From Epiperipatus broadwayi (taxonomy: Eukaryota > Onychophora > Udeonychophora > Euonychophora > Peripatidae), in assembly GCA_028023455.1 (NCBI GenBank), contig JAQFVV010012975.1:62001-126000 (forward strand): a DNA stretch of 64,000 bases. Reading direction: 5' to 3'. Positions 25,400 to 35,383 of this stretch are shown one piece after another. Below the pieces are notes generated by a model that saw nothing but the letters and a program-made list of their open reading frames with translations, did no database searches and had not been told where the DNA came from. Both the position numbers and the translations under genes were made by a program. Position 1 is the stretch's first letter; every line of letters begins with the position of its first letter.

Positions 25400-25412
25400 T
25401 GGCGCCCAACGT
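25400..25412 (+). promoter_or_regulatory. Truncated primer-binding site (tRNA-Lys type)
   Basis: TGGCGCCCAACGT is complementary to the 3' end of a metazoan tRNA-Lys (ACGTTGGGCGCCA), as used by many Gypsy-type elements. It is cut off by (TA)n at 25411-25424. Confidence 0.7.
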
Positions 25413-27408
25413 ATATATATATATTGTGACCATTTATTTAGGTCCCTGTATTTAATAATCCAAAATTTTAAACCTTAATAATATATTTGGCATTAAAATA
25501 TTAGCAAGTGGCTTTCAATAAAGATTGTTTTGGATGTATTAGAAATTTGCTTGAGTGGAGATGAGATTTTAAACCCAGTCTAAGTTCTGACTAGACTAAA
25601 ATAACAATTTAAAAGTATTATTATTATTATTTAGTACATAAATACATTGCTATTTTATTAGTTTTGAATAGCATTTGAAATAAATAAATAATTAAATCAA
25701 ATTGTTAAATCTTGTAAAATAAATCATTATAGTAAAATATTTAAACACAAAGCTGTCCTAAATAATAATGAATAGTTATTATAAATAAAGCCAGAGGGGG
25801 TAATACTAATTATGCAGACCAAAATCATTGGCTAATTCACTCCCAGAGTGCAATATAATAAAAGCTATATATGTTTTAACAAAGCTATAGGGGGTGGACT
25901 AATTAAGAAAACAAGAACTAAGTAACTACAGAATTCCATTCTGATCTCAAATAAAAAAAAAACCTAAATATCAGAAAATTCTGAAATTTAATTCAAGGAA
26001 ATTATAAGATCTTGATATCTAAAAATGCTGGAATAGAAAATCTCAAAAAACCTTGCAGTCATTGAAACACCATTCTTCTATTGATCGATAATTCTAAGAA
26101 GTTATACAGAAGGGGAGAAGGAAACCTTATGCATCTTAACTGTTTCTCATAAATCTTATTTCAAACTCAGGAAATTTCAAGAAGAAGTAAGCTCTTACTC
26201 TTATATTATTTATACATTTAAAATTTCTTCAGTAGAAATAATGCACAAATTATTTATTTGTGGACTAAAAAGTTGATAATATTTATATTTTCACACCATT
26301 AGTAAATGTAGAGCAAAACAGATGTTCATTTGAAAATCATAATTGTAAGAAAATAAATTCAAAATAGTTTTAAAAAGAAATTTCAGAAGATATTAGAAAT
26401 AAAATTAAAAGTCATTTTATATCACATAATGTTAATAAAGTTTAAACAAATAATTGTGTGATTTTATTCTCAATTCTCATCTGCCTATTTTTATCACGCC
26501 AACTTTGTGTAATGTTAAAAAGTTAAATGATTACAGATTCATTAAAATGTTGAAAATGTCATAGTGATAATTGAATAAATTTATTCTAATATTAAGAATC
26601 ACATCATACTTTACCAATAAGAATGGAATTAAATAAATATTTACTTGTAAATTTTTATTAAGAAATATCATCCGTTATAATAATGTTTACAATGTTGGAA
26701 TATACTCTGGCTGTTTAAATATTGCTACACATATATGGATTGCCATGCTGAGAGGAATAAAATTCACAAAGAGTTTTAAAAGAATAAGGAAATATAAATA
26801 TACAAAGTAATAAAAATTCCACTAATTTTTCAAGGAAAAATTATCTTGATTTAAATGTAAATAAATGATTATTGTTATACTTCATTTGAAATGCTTACAG
26901 AATAAATCAATAAAGATTTTAATAAGTTTGTTTTGAAGTTTTTTTGAATTATCTAGAGCAAAGTAGATACATTTATTTTTTTAAAATCTGCTACAATTGA
27001 AAACATGAATGATAATTGCCTGATTAATTATCGCTATGGAAACAATTAAATAATTTCTGCTTTTGGATAAGTGTTGAATATTGTTCTATTATACATCCAA
27101 TAGGATAATGAAATATATATGCTTAATCTGGACTGATTGCTTATCCTAATAACCTACTATATTATTCTAACTCACCTGGATAAATAACTTGGAACAGAAT
27201 ATAAAATTTAATGGATAAAAATGTGCTTTTATTTTCTTTATCATTTCTATGTTATTACTTACGTAATGTGTTACTTGGAAATTTTGTTTTTAAATCATAT
27301 GTGTTTTGCTGTGGCATGAAATATATATATTAAGTTCAAGAAAAAATGTGTAAAATATATGTCTATTTTATGTATGTTTTTTTTTTTTTTAGTTAAGAGA
27401 AAACCGGA

Positions 27409-27437
27409 ATATATATATATATATATATAAATAAATG

Positions 27438-27477
<40 letters not shown>

Positions 27478-27486
27478 CATTTATTT
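27409..27486. repeat. (TA)n bracketed by inverted AAATAAATGA / TCATTTATTT
   Basis: Arms at 27429-27438 and 27477-27486 flank a (TA)n core. A second (TA)n (27409-27428) lies left of the left arm. Confidence 0.9.
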
Positions 27487-28653
27487 AGAGAGAGTGATAA
27501 AAAAATATTTACTTCTCTCATAGTCTAAAACTAATTTTAAGGTATATTAAAAAAAAAAGGTAAATGTACAGACATTTTATCAAAAATATCTATATTGGCA
27601 TGACTGAATTATTTTCTGATATAAAAGAAAATTTGATATAAACCTTTTTCATTTTGTAATTTGCTATAGAAGTGAACGTGTCCACTTTGAATAAAAATAC
27701 AGGTTTGATATTTATTGTTTAAATCCATTGTACTCTCTTTAATAAAAAATATAGTTGTCATTCTAAAATGATTAACGATCATTGGACATAGGTATTTTGG
27801 TTTGGCTATTGATCCATTAATGGTTTTATATTATAAAAAGGGAATATGTAGATTTTCACTATTAGTGTTGGTATTGTTTTGTCTTGCTATGATATTGAGA
27901 ATGACTAGTGACAGTTTTTAGTTAATGGGATGTTCCAATTGAGTGGCATCCAATATATTAATATTTACATGGATCATAGGCTGATGGAGTGTCACCTATG
28001 GCTAATTTCATGAGAGAAAAGATGGTAGAATCTGAGTAGTAATTAATGATCATTAGTATAAATAATCCTAAAAAGAAAGGATATCTATGGTTTGAATTCT
28101 AGTCTTTTCATGGTGAGGCAAGGCCCACACATGTAAATATACCCATAGAGAGGTATAGAATCAGCCATATATTATTATACAACTGTCATGTTGTTTTTAT
28201 AAAGTCTCCCAACTTAGTGTTAAATTCCTCATGATAATATAAAGATAGTTTTTTCCATCGTGTATGGTGAAGTATAATAGATTCAGATCATATGGCAAAT
28301 ATAAAATAATATTAAATTTAGAAACACTCATCTAGCACTGTGTTTTCTTAATCAAAATAGTGTTTATGATGTATTAGGATCATCATCAGTTATAGACAGA
28401 CCAAACCAGAATCTATTAATGATGGTAGAAAATTTTAAATGTAAAAGTAAGAGATGCACATTGGCAGAATGGATTCATTGTCATCAAATAATGATGTGAC
28501 ACCAGAATTGTAAAATCAGTTATGTATTCAAGGGTTGAGCTTGGGACATAGGTAATGCTTAATGAGATCTATGTGTATTTGACTTGTAATGTCTGATCTT
28601 CTTTTAATGCACTAAACTTATTCATTTCAAAGTTAAATAAGTTAGTAATTGCA

Positions 28654-28685
28654 CAGAATATGATAATTTCCCTTATCATATTCTG
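28654..28685. repeat. Small perfect hairpin
   Basis: CAGAATATGATA and TATCATATTCTG are exact reverse complements separated by 8 bp. No T-run or gene suggests a terminator role. Confidence 0.8.
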
Positions 28686-30607
28686 ATAAAAGCAAGGGTT
28701 TTAGGAGAATGAAATATTTATAAAAAAATTTCTGAATTCTATATCTATACTTAGTGCATGTCCTAAAGTTCTAGGTATACTGCTGGTTATAAATTTAAAT
28801 GCTCGTCAGCTTAAATAAATTTTAGTATTTTATTCTTAAAAATATGCCAAAGAGTAACAAATGATATTTTGAATATTATTTTCTAAGCAGGTTGTATCAT
28901 TTGCTGAGTATATGGTTAAGGGGATAATAAGTATTTGTCCCATCCATAAATTATTTTACTAGATTAGTTTTACTTCATGCCATATCTGTGAATTAAAAAT
29001 TTGTACATAGTGTAAATAAAGTTTGTTGTATTTAAAAATTTATGTAGTGCATGTAATCTTATTGCTAATTACCACATCTATACACTATTATTGTTATTGC
29101 TATCAACCTATCAGAAGATAAATTTGAAATCATCAACAACCAATATAGCACTATTAACTATATTATGCTATATCATAATAATTTTGGTAAGTCTTGTTAT
29201 TTATTGGTACATCTAATACATTATCACACAATAATCAAAATGTTGATAACTTGTAGTGCAGATTGTTTTAAACCATATATTAAAAGATAAACATAGTCTT
29301 GATTTGATTGATTTAGTTAAATCTGCAGAGCTATCATTCACTGATCTTGATCACATGGTTTAGCATTATATGTGAAAAGGAATTTAGTAAGTTATTGTTT
29401 TTTAATTATTAAAAAGTCATTTCCATTCATAAATTTTAAAGTTTATATTAATTATAAAGTTTCTTTAGAACGGCTAAATATGGTTCTTAATTTGAGTGTA
29501 GATTGAAAGCTGTTTTGTGCATTATGTTTGGGTAGTGGTAAAATCCCTCTTACTGACCCAAATATATTTTGTATAGTGATTTTTAGTGTTTGAACCCTGA
29601 GAAGAATTAGTTGTTAAAATTCAAGATAAAATTTAAATTTGTAATGAGATTTATATTTAGTCAATTGTTATAGTTAGACTAGAAATGGATTACTTTCACT
29701 GTTTGTGAAAGTCAACTAAGCTTTAAGATGCAAATTATTTTCTTTTGGTATAATATGTATAGTTCGTTTTAACTTCATGATAATATTCTGATTGTGTCAA
29801 GTTTGAAATTCCTACTTTTATCACTTAATACCATATTAGTTTATAGTTTAAGATTTCGGTTTCCATCATTAACTGTGTTCTTCAATTTCATCTTGATCAA
29901 TTCTTTTATTTGTTCATTCTCATTTGACATTAATTCATTATCATAATTGAGGAATCATACATTAACTTTTATTCTTTCATCACCTTAACTATTCATTAGC
30001 TCTTAGTCTATCATCATCTCAATCAGACATTATTCCCATACATCTTCAGTCTTTTCTCTTCATTCTTAGACTCATTTCATTCCACTATTTAGTTATCATT
30101 TCTTTCTATCATCCATTTAGTCATCTACATCATAATTTACTTATCATTTCATTTATAAGTTTAATTTCACAATCATTACAGACATATAATTATTAGTTAT
30201 TTAGTAGTTTTCCGAATATCAAATTTAACCCATCACCTTTTGTTTGTGTGGATTTCAAAGCTGGTGACCAGAAGTTATTATCTTGAATAATCACCTCGTG
30301 ATCTTCTTCAGATCTATAGTTTCATGCTAGTTTTATTCAAGACAGAAATTTTGTTAGTTTTACATTTTTGTTTCTTCATGTTTATATTCTTTATAAGGAT
30401 AGTATAATAGTTTGCATAGAGAATTTAGTCACTAAAACATGCGGCATGATTCGTTGGTAACCAGTTAAACCAGTGAGAAGGTTACAGTTGAGTTTATGGC
30501 ACAATGTAGTGGCTTGATTAATTGATTAAAGATGTAGCTAAGTTATATGGGATTATGGCACCTAGAAATGGGTGGGCCTAAGCTATCCAATGATCAGAAG
30601 GAAGGTT

Positions 30608-30609
<2 letters not shown>

Positions 30610-30666
<57 letters not shown>

Positions 30667-30701
30667 CACACAGTATCACACATATATATATATATATATA
30701 T
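30610..30701. repeat. Two (TA)n arrays
   Basis: 30610-30665 and 30682-30701, separated by CACACAGTATCACACAT. Confidence 0.95.
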
Positions 30702-30870
30702 ACTTGTGTGATGATCTAGTCCAACTGATGAGTGTTGGCTCAGCACAAAATACTTTTATCGGAAATCATTTATCTTTTTCATATTATGTGGTTACGTGTA
30801 TAGGTTGGATAAGTTGGAATGAATAGCCATGAAAATCTGGAAAGTCTGAGTTCAAATCCCTTTCAAACAT
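30702..30870 (+). repeat. Dispersed repeat (CCAACTGATGAGTGTTGGCT family)
   Basis: It carries GATCTAGTCCAACTGATGAG then TCAGCACAAAATAC and ends near a B-box-like GAGTTCAAATCCC before (TA)n. Related copies are at 60105-60245 (same strand) and at 45721-45900, 46130-46330 and 59925-60040 (opposite strand). It may be a SINE; no A box was seen. Confidence 0.6.
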
Positions 30871-31347
30871 ATATATATATATGCTTATTTTATACTTTAT
30901 ATAAGAATATAAAAAAAATATTTTAAGTAAATTGATGCTAGATATTTGTTTGGTCATTTCTCATATTGATTGAAATACCTGGAAAAGAAATAGTTATTTA
31001 CGCATTTCTAATGATAACAGAAAATTTTTAAAAGCTTTTTTACAATCACTTCTCATGGACGTTTGCTTTTTCACATACAAAAGGTATTAGATTGACTGAA
31101 ATTTCATTTACCTTTAAACATGAGAAAACTGATTAAATGATTTTTATTTTAAATCAATAATAATAAATTCACTCGTTTTTTTCTTTTTGTACTTACAAGA
31201 AAATAAATTACAACTTTTTGAATTTTTATTATACTTCTCTCTGCCAAGATAGATTGTCTTTTAGTAGTTAAAGGAAAAATCTCTATATAAAACCCTACAC
31301 AAACAATGTTAATTTATGATGATCGAAAATCATTTGAGCTTTCTGTT

Positions 31348-31349
<2 letters not shown>

Positions 31350-31383
<34 letters not shown>

Positions 31384-31456
31384 CCTATATCAATATAGGT
31401 ACAATATATATATATATATATATATATATTGTACCTATATTGATATAGGCACATAT
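31350..31456. repeat. Inverted copy of the LTR end across (TA)n
   Basis: (TA)n at 31350-31380 is followed by a 29-bp segment (31377-31405) that is the exact reverse complement of 31428-31456, the first bases of the LTR. A second (TA)n lies between the two arms. The arm core is GTGCCTATATCAATATAGG. Confidence 0.95.
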
Positions 31457-31920
31457 ATTTTTTATCTAAAATTATTATTAAAGTAATCTTTCATAAAAGA
31501 AAAACATAAAATTAAATGTTGAAGAATTTATTGCAGCTTGTTTTCGAAAAGGATAATAATTAAATAGTTTTTTTTTTAGTATTCGTAAAAATATAATTTG
31601 GAAAAGTTAAAACATGCAAATCTCTTTTCATTCAAGTTTAATTAAAGAAAAAATAATATTAAAACTAAATAGTAAATTGTATTAAAAATATATGACCGTA
31701 TATATGTGCGATTGTCAACAATAGAATAAATGTTATTATAAAGTTAAAGAAGATAATTATTAAAAAACACGTCAATGGTTATTAATTAAAAAATAAAACA
31801 ATATCTCTGCATGGCTATTACTAATTAAGCAATCTTCCAAAACATGTTTATCAAATGATTATCATTGGAATTTGATAACAGATCTTTGCCGGAGATATTA
31901 GAAAGACAACAAGGCGCAGG

Positions 31921-31928
31921 TATAAATA
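31921..31928 (+). promoter_or_regulatory. TATA box of the 5' LTR
   Basis: TATAAATA is also present at 35874-35881 in the 3' LTR. A plausible start lies about 30 bases downstream (GAATCAGTTCAC). Promoter use is inferred. Confidence 0.55.
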
Positions 31929-32848
31929 GACTTTTTTATCGGACAGTGAATCAGTTCACAAAGCTATTGAGAGAGTGTAGTTCGGAAATTAATTGAGTCA
32001 GCTAAGAAACAAAATGCAGTGCTGAGAATCTTTTGCAACGCACGTTCACCTCCAGCCCAGATGTCCGAGAAAACAGTAGATCTGCCCGTGAAATAATGTC
32101 AGCTTAACATCTTAGAAAATCTCTGTCAGTAGCTATTTGTCTCCGATAGCAATAATCGTGAAAATCAGGAAACTCAGCAAGGAAACGTCCCAGCCGGCTG
32201 GTAAGCATTTATAATGGAAATATCCTCACCGAAAGCAGCCTCCAAAGAACAAAATTCTACGTCAACATTCAAAATCCTAGGTAAAACATTTGCTTATTTT
32301 CATTATACTGTAATAGCCATTGCATTTCATTAATTCGTGCGAATCCTCCAAGAGACTAATTATATGAACTCGATATCATACATAAATGAACTATTGATGT
32401 GTGTGATTAAATTTCAAATGATATGTAATACTTTAATATTATTATGTGTGTGCATGAGTTAATATGTGCGTGATCCTTATATCAATATTATTAGTTAAAT
32501 TAGATAAATACCAGTGTTTTGTTATGAAAGTAAACAAGAATATTTAAACTAGTTTAGAAATGTCAATTTAAAATATGCGTGTGTTTTATTAGAATTATAA
32601 AATGTTTAAATTTAGAAAATAAATGTTAGTTAATAAATTATCTTTAAAATTAAACTTTATTTGTAGGTCAATTCTTTTTAACAAACTCTTTATCAAGTAT
32701 TTTAACCACTAATTAAGTATAATCTATTAGTGATTACAAACAACTGAGCTAGTCGTGGATTTAGGCATTGGGTTAGTTGCCACTATTCAAAGTGCGTTGT
32801 CTATTCTTTTAGAATAAGCAGCTGGCGCCCATGTTTATACACAAACAA

Positions 32849-32854
32849 AATAAA
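32849..32854 (+). promoter_or_regulatory. AATAAA poly(A) signal in the 5' LTR
   Basis: AATAAA lies in ACAAAATAAAGTG. In the 3' LTR, where it would be used, the same place reads AAAAAAAAGTG (near 36800), so the signal is lost there. Confidence 0.5.
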
Positions 32855-33023
32855 GTGTTTTGAACTTGGTGTTGAACTCAACAGTCGAGAAAAAGTTATG
32901 TCCTGGAAATGTAACGTTAGTTATATACTTTATAGCTATCGTTTGGGCATACATACTCTCCGAGTATGTTCTTCTCTGCCTAAGAGGCCGATGATTCGAA
33001 TACACATATTCGAAGATGGTTCA

Positions 33024-33046
33024 ATGGCTTTACCCAACGTGGGCCA
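33024..33046 (+). promoter_or_regulatory. Degenerate primer-binding site
   Basis: Right after the LTR: TGGC, four unrelated bases (TTTA), then CCCAACGTGGGCC. The last part matches the tRNA-Lys-type PBS core seen intact at 25400. The position is right; the insertion is odd. Confidence 0.45.
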
Positions 33047-33364
33047 AACTTGTCATAAATGACAGTTAATTAAATACTTTGTTCTTATTGAAAATAAAAA
33101 TCTAAAAAGTTAAATTACGTTTGTAAAAGTGTTTTAATTTAAAAAAAAAAAAAAGAATTGACCGAAAACTTTTTTTTCGAAATGAAAAGAGATTTTGACA
33201 TTTATGCTATCAAATCAGAGACAGTTGATATTTGGGCGGAGTTAAAGCATTAGATCGGGTAGAAAAATGGACAAAAGGGGTGGTCAGTGTGTGTTTCCGT
33301 TTTACTCAGAAATAAATAAATAAGCCATATATTAAATTTAGTGAAATAAAATATTGTTTTAAAA

Positions 33365-34129
33365 ATGGAAAAAGAGAAAGAAATGTCTGAGACGCAGATG
33401 TTGAAAATGATGATGAATATGATGCAAGAGTTTAAAGAAGAATTGTGTCAGAAATTTGAACAAAGCCAACAGGAGCTTAAAGCTGAATTCAAAGCAGAAT
33501 TGATAAAAGAAATGCGTCAAGAAATTAAACAAAGTCAACAAGAATTGTGTCAGAAATTTGAGCAAAGCCAACAAGATCTTAAAGAAGAACTCAAAGCAGA
33601 ATTGAAGGCAGAAATTAGTCAGGTTAAAACAGAAATTAAAGAACTCAGAGCAGAGTTAAGGGAGATAAGATATGAAATTACAGGAAAGATAGAGAAAAAT
33701 CAAGAGATTATAGAGTTAGATTTAATTAAAGAAAGTCAGGAAGTTGAGGTCACGAAAGAGGTAGAAATTGAATTAGAATCAGATAGCATTGTGACAGATA
33801 AAGTAGAAACTTATGTAGATCAAAAAGTAGAAAATAGCATAAAAGAGTTTTTACAAAGAATTAAAAATAAAAGGTTTAAAGTAAACGTTCGAATTCTCTG
33901 TAGACGTAGATTTAAAACTAAGAGAAAGCGTAAAAAAAAATATTCCCAGATTGAAGTAATTCGGAGTTTGTCTAGGTATAAAGGTTTTCTGAGTTACGAA
34001 GTCGAAAACAGTACAGAAAGAGAAAGAGATAAAGCAATAAAATATAAAAATGGAACCGATAAGAGAGGAAAGTTAGTTTATATTATAGAATTTGTAGAAA
34101 GAAAGAAGGAACCACCTGACATAGTTTAA
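33365..34129 (+). CDS. Coiled-coil ORF of the LTR element (Gag-like position)
   Basis: An intact 254-aa protein whose ATG lies in a good context (AAAAATGG), about 340 bp after the 5' LTR. Residues 1-140 are highly charged, rich in Glu, Lys and Gln, and form a predicted coiled coil. A 34-aa unit, ELCQKFEQSQQ(E/D)LK, occurs twice in tandem (from residues 26 and 60; 102 bp at DNA level). The C-terminal third is basic (KNKRFKVNVR, CRRRFKTKRKRKKK) and ends VEFVERKKEPPD-like. No zinc knuckle, protease or RT is seen. By position it should be the element's Gag or a stand-in for it, possibly an RNA-binding assembly protein using its basic patch; that is inference. I do not recognise a named family. 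Confidence 0.7.
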   Translation: MEKEKEMSETQMLKMMMNMMQEFKEELCQKFEQSQQELKAEFKAELIKEMRQEIKQSQQELCQKFEQSQQDLKEELKAELKAEISQVKTEIKELRAELREIRYEITGKIEKNQEIIELDLIKESQEVEVTKEVEIELESDSIVTDKVETYVDQKVENSIKEFLQRIKNKRFKVNVRILCRRRFKTKRKRKKKYSQIEVIRSLSRYKGFLSYEVENSTERERDKAIKYKNGTDKRGKLVYIIEFVERKKEPPDIV

Positions 34130-34299
34130 AATTAGTAAACGGGCGGAGTAGTAAAGGAAATAAACAAAAAGGACTGGAAATGGACTATGAGTCTAATATA
34201 ATTATTTTGACGTAGGTGAAAAGCCTGAATTGGAATTTTGCTATTTAAAATGATGGATTGTTTTGTCAGATAATAATAACGGAGGCTTCACAAAATAAA

Positions 34300-34660
34300 A
34301 GATTTTTTTTTCTCCACACACATATTAATTAAGGAAATGTTCGTAAATAAACAGTTCAAATAAATAAAAATCAATAAAATCAAGTTAAATAAATGGGTCA
34401 AATTAAGGATTTAGAAATAATGTTTGTAGAATTAAATAAATGAATAAAATAACGGAAATACATAAAATAAAAACAAGTTAAATAAATAAGTATAATATAT
34501 CTGAAGGAAATAAATAAAATATTCATAATAAAGCAAAATAGTTTTTTTTCTGAGTACACGCACGTTAATATATAAGTTAAAGTAATGGGTTTAAAGTAAT
34601 ATAAATAAATATGTGTCTGTGATAGTTTCAAAATAATATTGTAGCATAAATAAATATGGA
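34300..34660 (+). repeat. AAATAAA-rich, C-poor tract inside the LTR element
   Basis: Irregular AAATAAA/AAAATAA units with very little C. Similar tracts occupy the same relative place in the repeats at 51.8-52.3 and 55.5-55.84 kb. Confidence 0.6.
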
Positions 34661-34944
34661 TAATGTTCGTAGGGCTTTAAAATAAGTATCGTAAAGCTAA
34701 ATATTTAAATAATATAAAGTCAATCTAAGTTGTATTAGGAGCATATAAGGATTCGAATCTAAAGGGATGAGGGTAGTATTGAAATAAGTTAGATAAGGAT
34801 TAAGTTTAAAGCTCTCGACTGGATAAATTCTAGTACCCATAATGGATTGGCCGGGATCATTCCTCTTTTAAAAAAAACGCACTGGCAACAACCAGAGTAA
34901 GTCGTGTGTCACTTTTCGGGGGAGAATCCCCATATCTTGTACCT

Positions 34945-35131
34945 CGTTTTCCAAAGCGTAAGTCGGAAATGGACAGTTGAAAATTCCTGCCATTGTAGCT
35001 GCTTAGTCAAAGTCCGATCAAGAGAATCGGCAATCGTTTTCCAGGGCGTAAGTCGAAAATGGACAGTTGAAATTCCTGCCATTTGCAGCCACCTTTTCTT
35101 AGTCAAAGTCCGATCAAGAGAATCGGCAGCT
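34945..35131 (+). repeat. ~90-bp tandem duplication in the LTR internal region
   Basis: Units start at 34945 and 35035, both with CGTTTTCCA, and share GGACAGTTGAAA, CCTGCCATT and AGTCAAAGTCCGATCAAGAG. The second unit has a few extra bases. It creates an accidental 101-aa ORF (34904-35209) that I do not treat as a gene. Confidence 0.9.
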
Positions 35132-35364
35132 GAAGCGTCATTTACAAAAGATCCCTGTGCCACAAATTTAGTTTGTCCTCATGGTCATTATCCAGGACAA
35201 ACATTGTAAGCAATGTTACCAGCATAGAAAGAAGAAAAGCATAATTGGAGATTGCCCTTAGTATGGAAATGAAAAGATACCAAAAAGCAAACTTAGAAAG
35301 AATAATAAATTAAGATTTAATGTTGTCAGAGATAAAATGGTAAAAAATGACGCATTTTACTCTC

Positions 35365-35378
35365 AAAAGGAAGGGCGG
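35365..35378 (+). promoter_or_regulatory. Polypurine tract
   Basis: AAAAGGAAGGGCGG lies just before the 3' LTR (TGTAATGTACC). It is the expected primer for plus-strand synthesis, with one C. Confidence 0.6.
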
Positions 35379-35383
35379 TGTAA

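Larger units (their letters stand above)
25424..30609. other. 5.2-kb gene-free block between (TA)n arrays
   Basis: It starts TGTGACC after (TA)n-T and ends GGTTACA before (TA)n, so the ends are roughly inverted like those of an LTR. No domain-bearing ORF is found in either strand. It contains a (TA)n fold at 27409-27486, a hairpin at 28654-28685 and a G-poor stretch at 29860-30190. Whether it is one element is unproven. Confidence 0.3.
31430..33023 (+). repeat. 5' LTR
   Basis: It runs from TGTACCTATATTG to GGTTCA and matches 35384-36976. It contains a TATA box, a possible splice donor (GGCTGGTAAGC near 32196-32206) and an AATAAA signal. Confidence 0.88.

Noticed and set aside
30572-30826. 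ORFs made of Tyr-Ile repeats (for example here and at 12624, 18431, 18813, 22330, 27295, 46720, 57283)
   Set aside because: They are translations of (TA)n microsatellites and carry no protein signal.
33359-33574. 71-aa minus-strand ORF opposite the coiled-coil gene
   Set aside because: Shadow of the Glu/Lys/Gln-rich plus-strand frame (Phe/Leu/His-rich on the complement).
34904-35209. 101-aa ORF inside the LTR element
   Set aside because: It arises from the 90-bp tandem duplication; the opposite strand is also open there, and no domain is visible.
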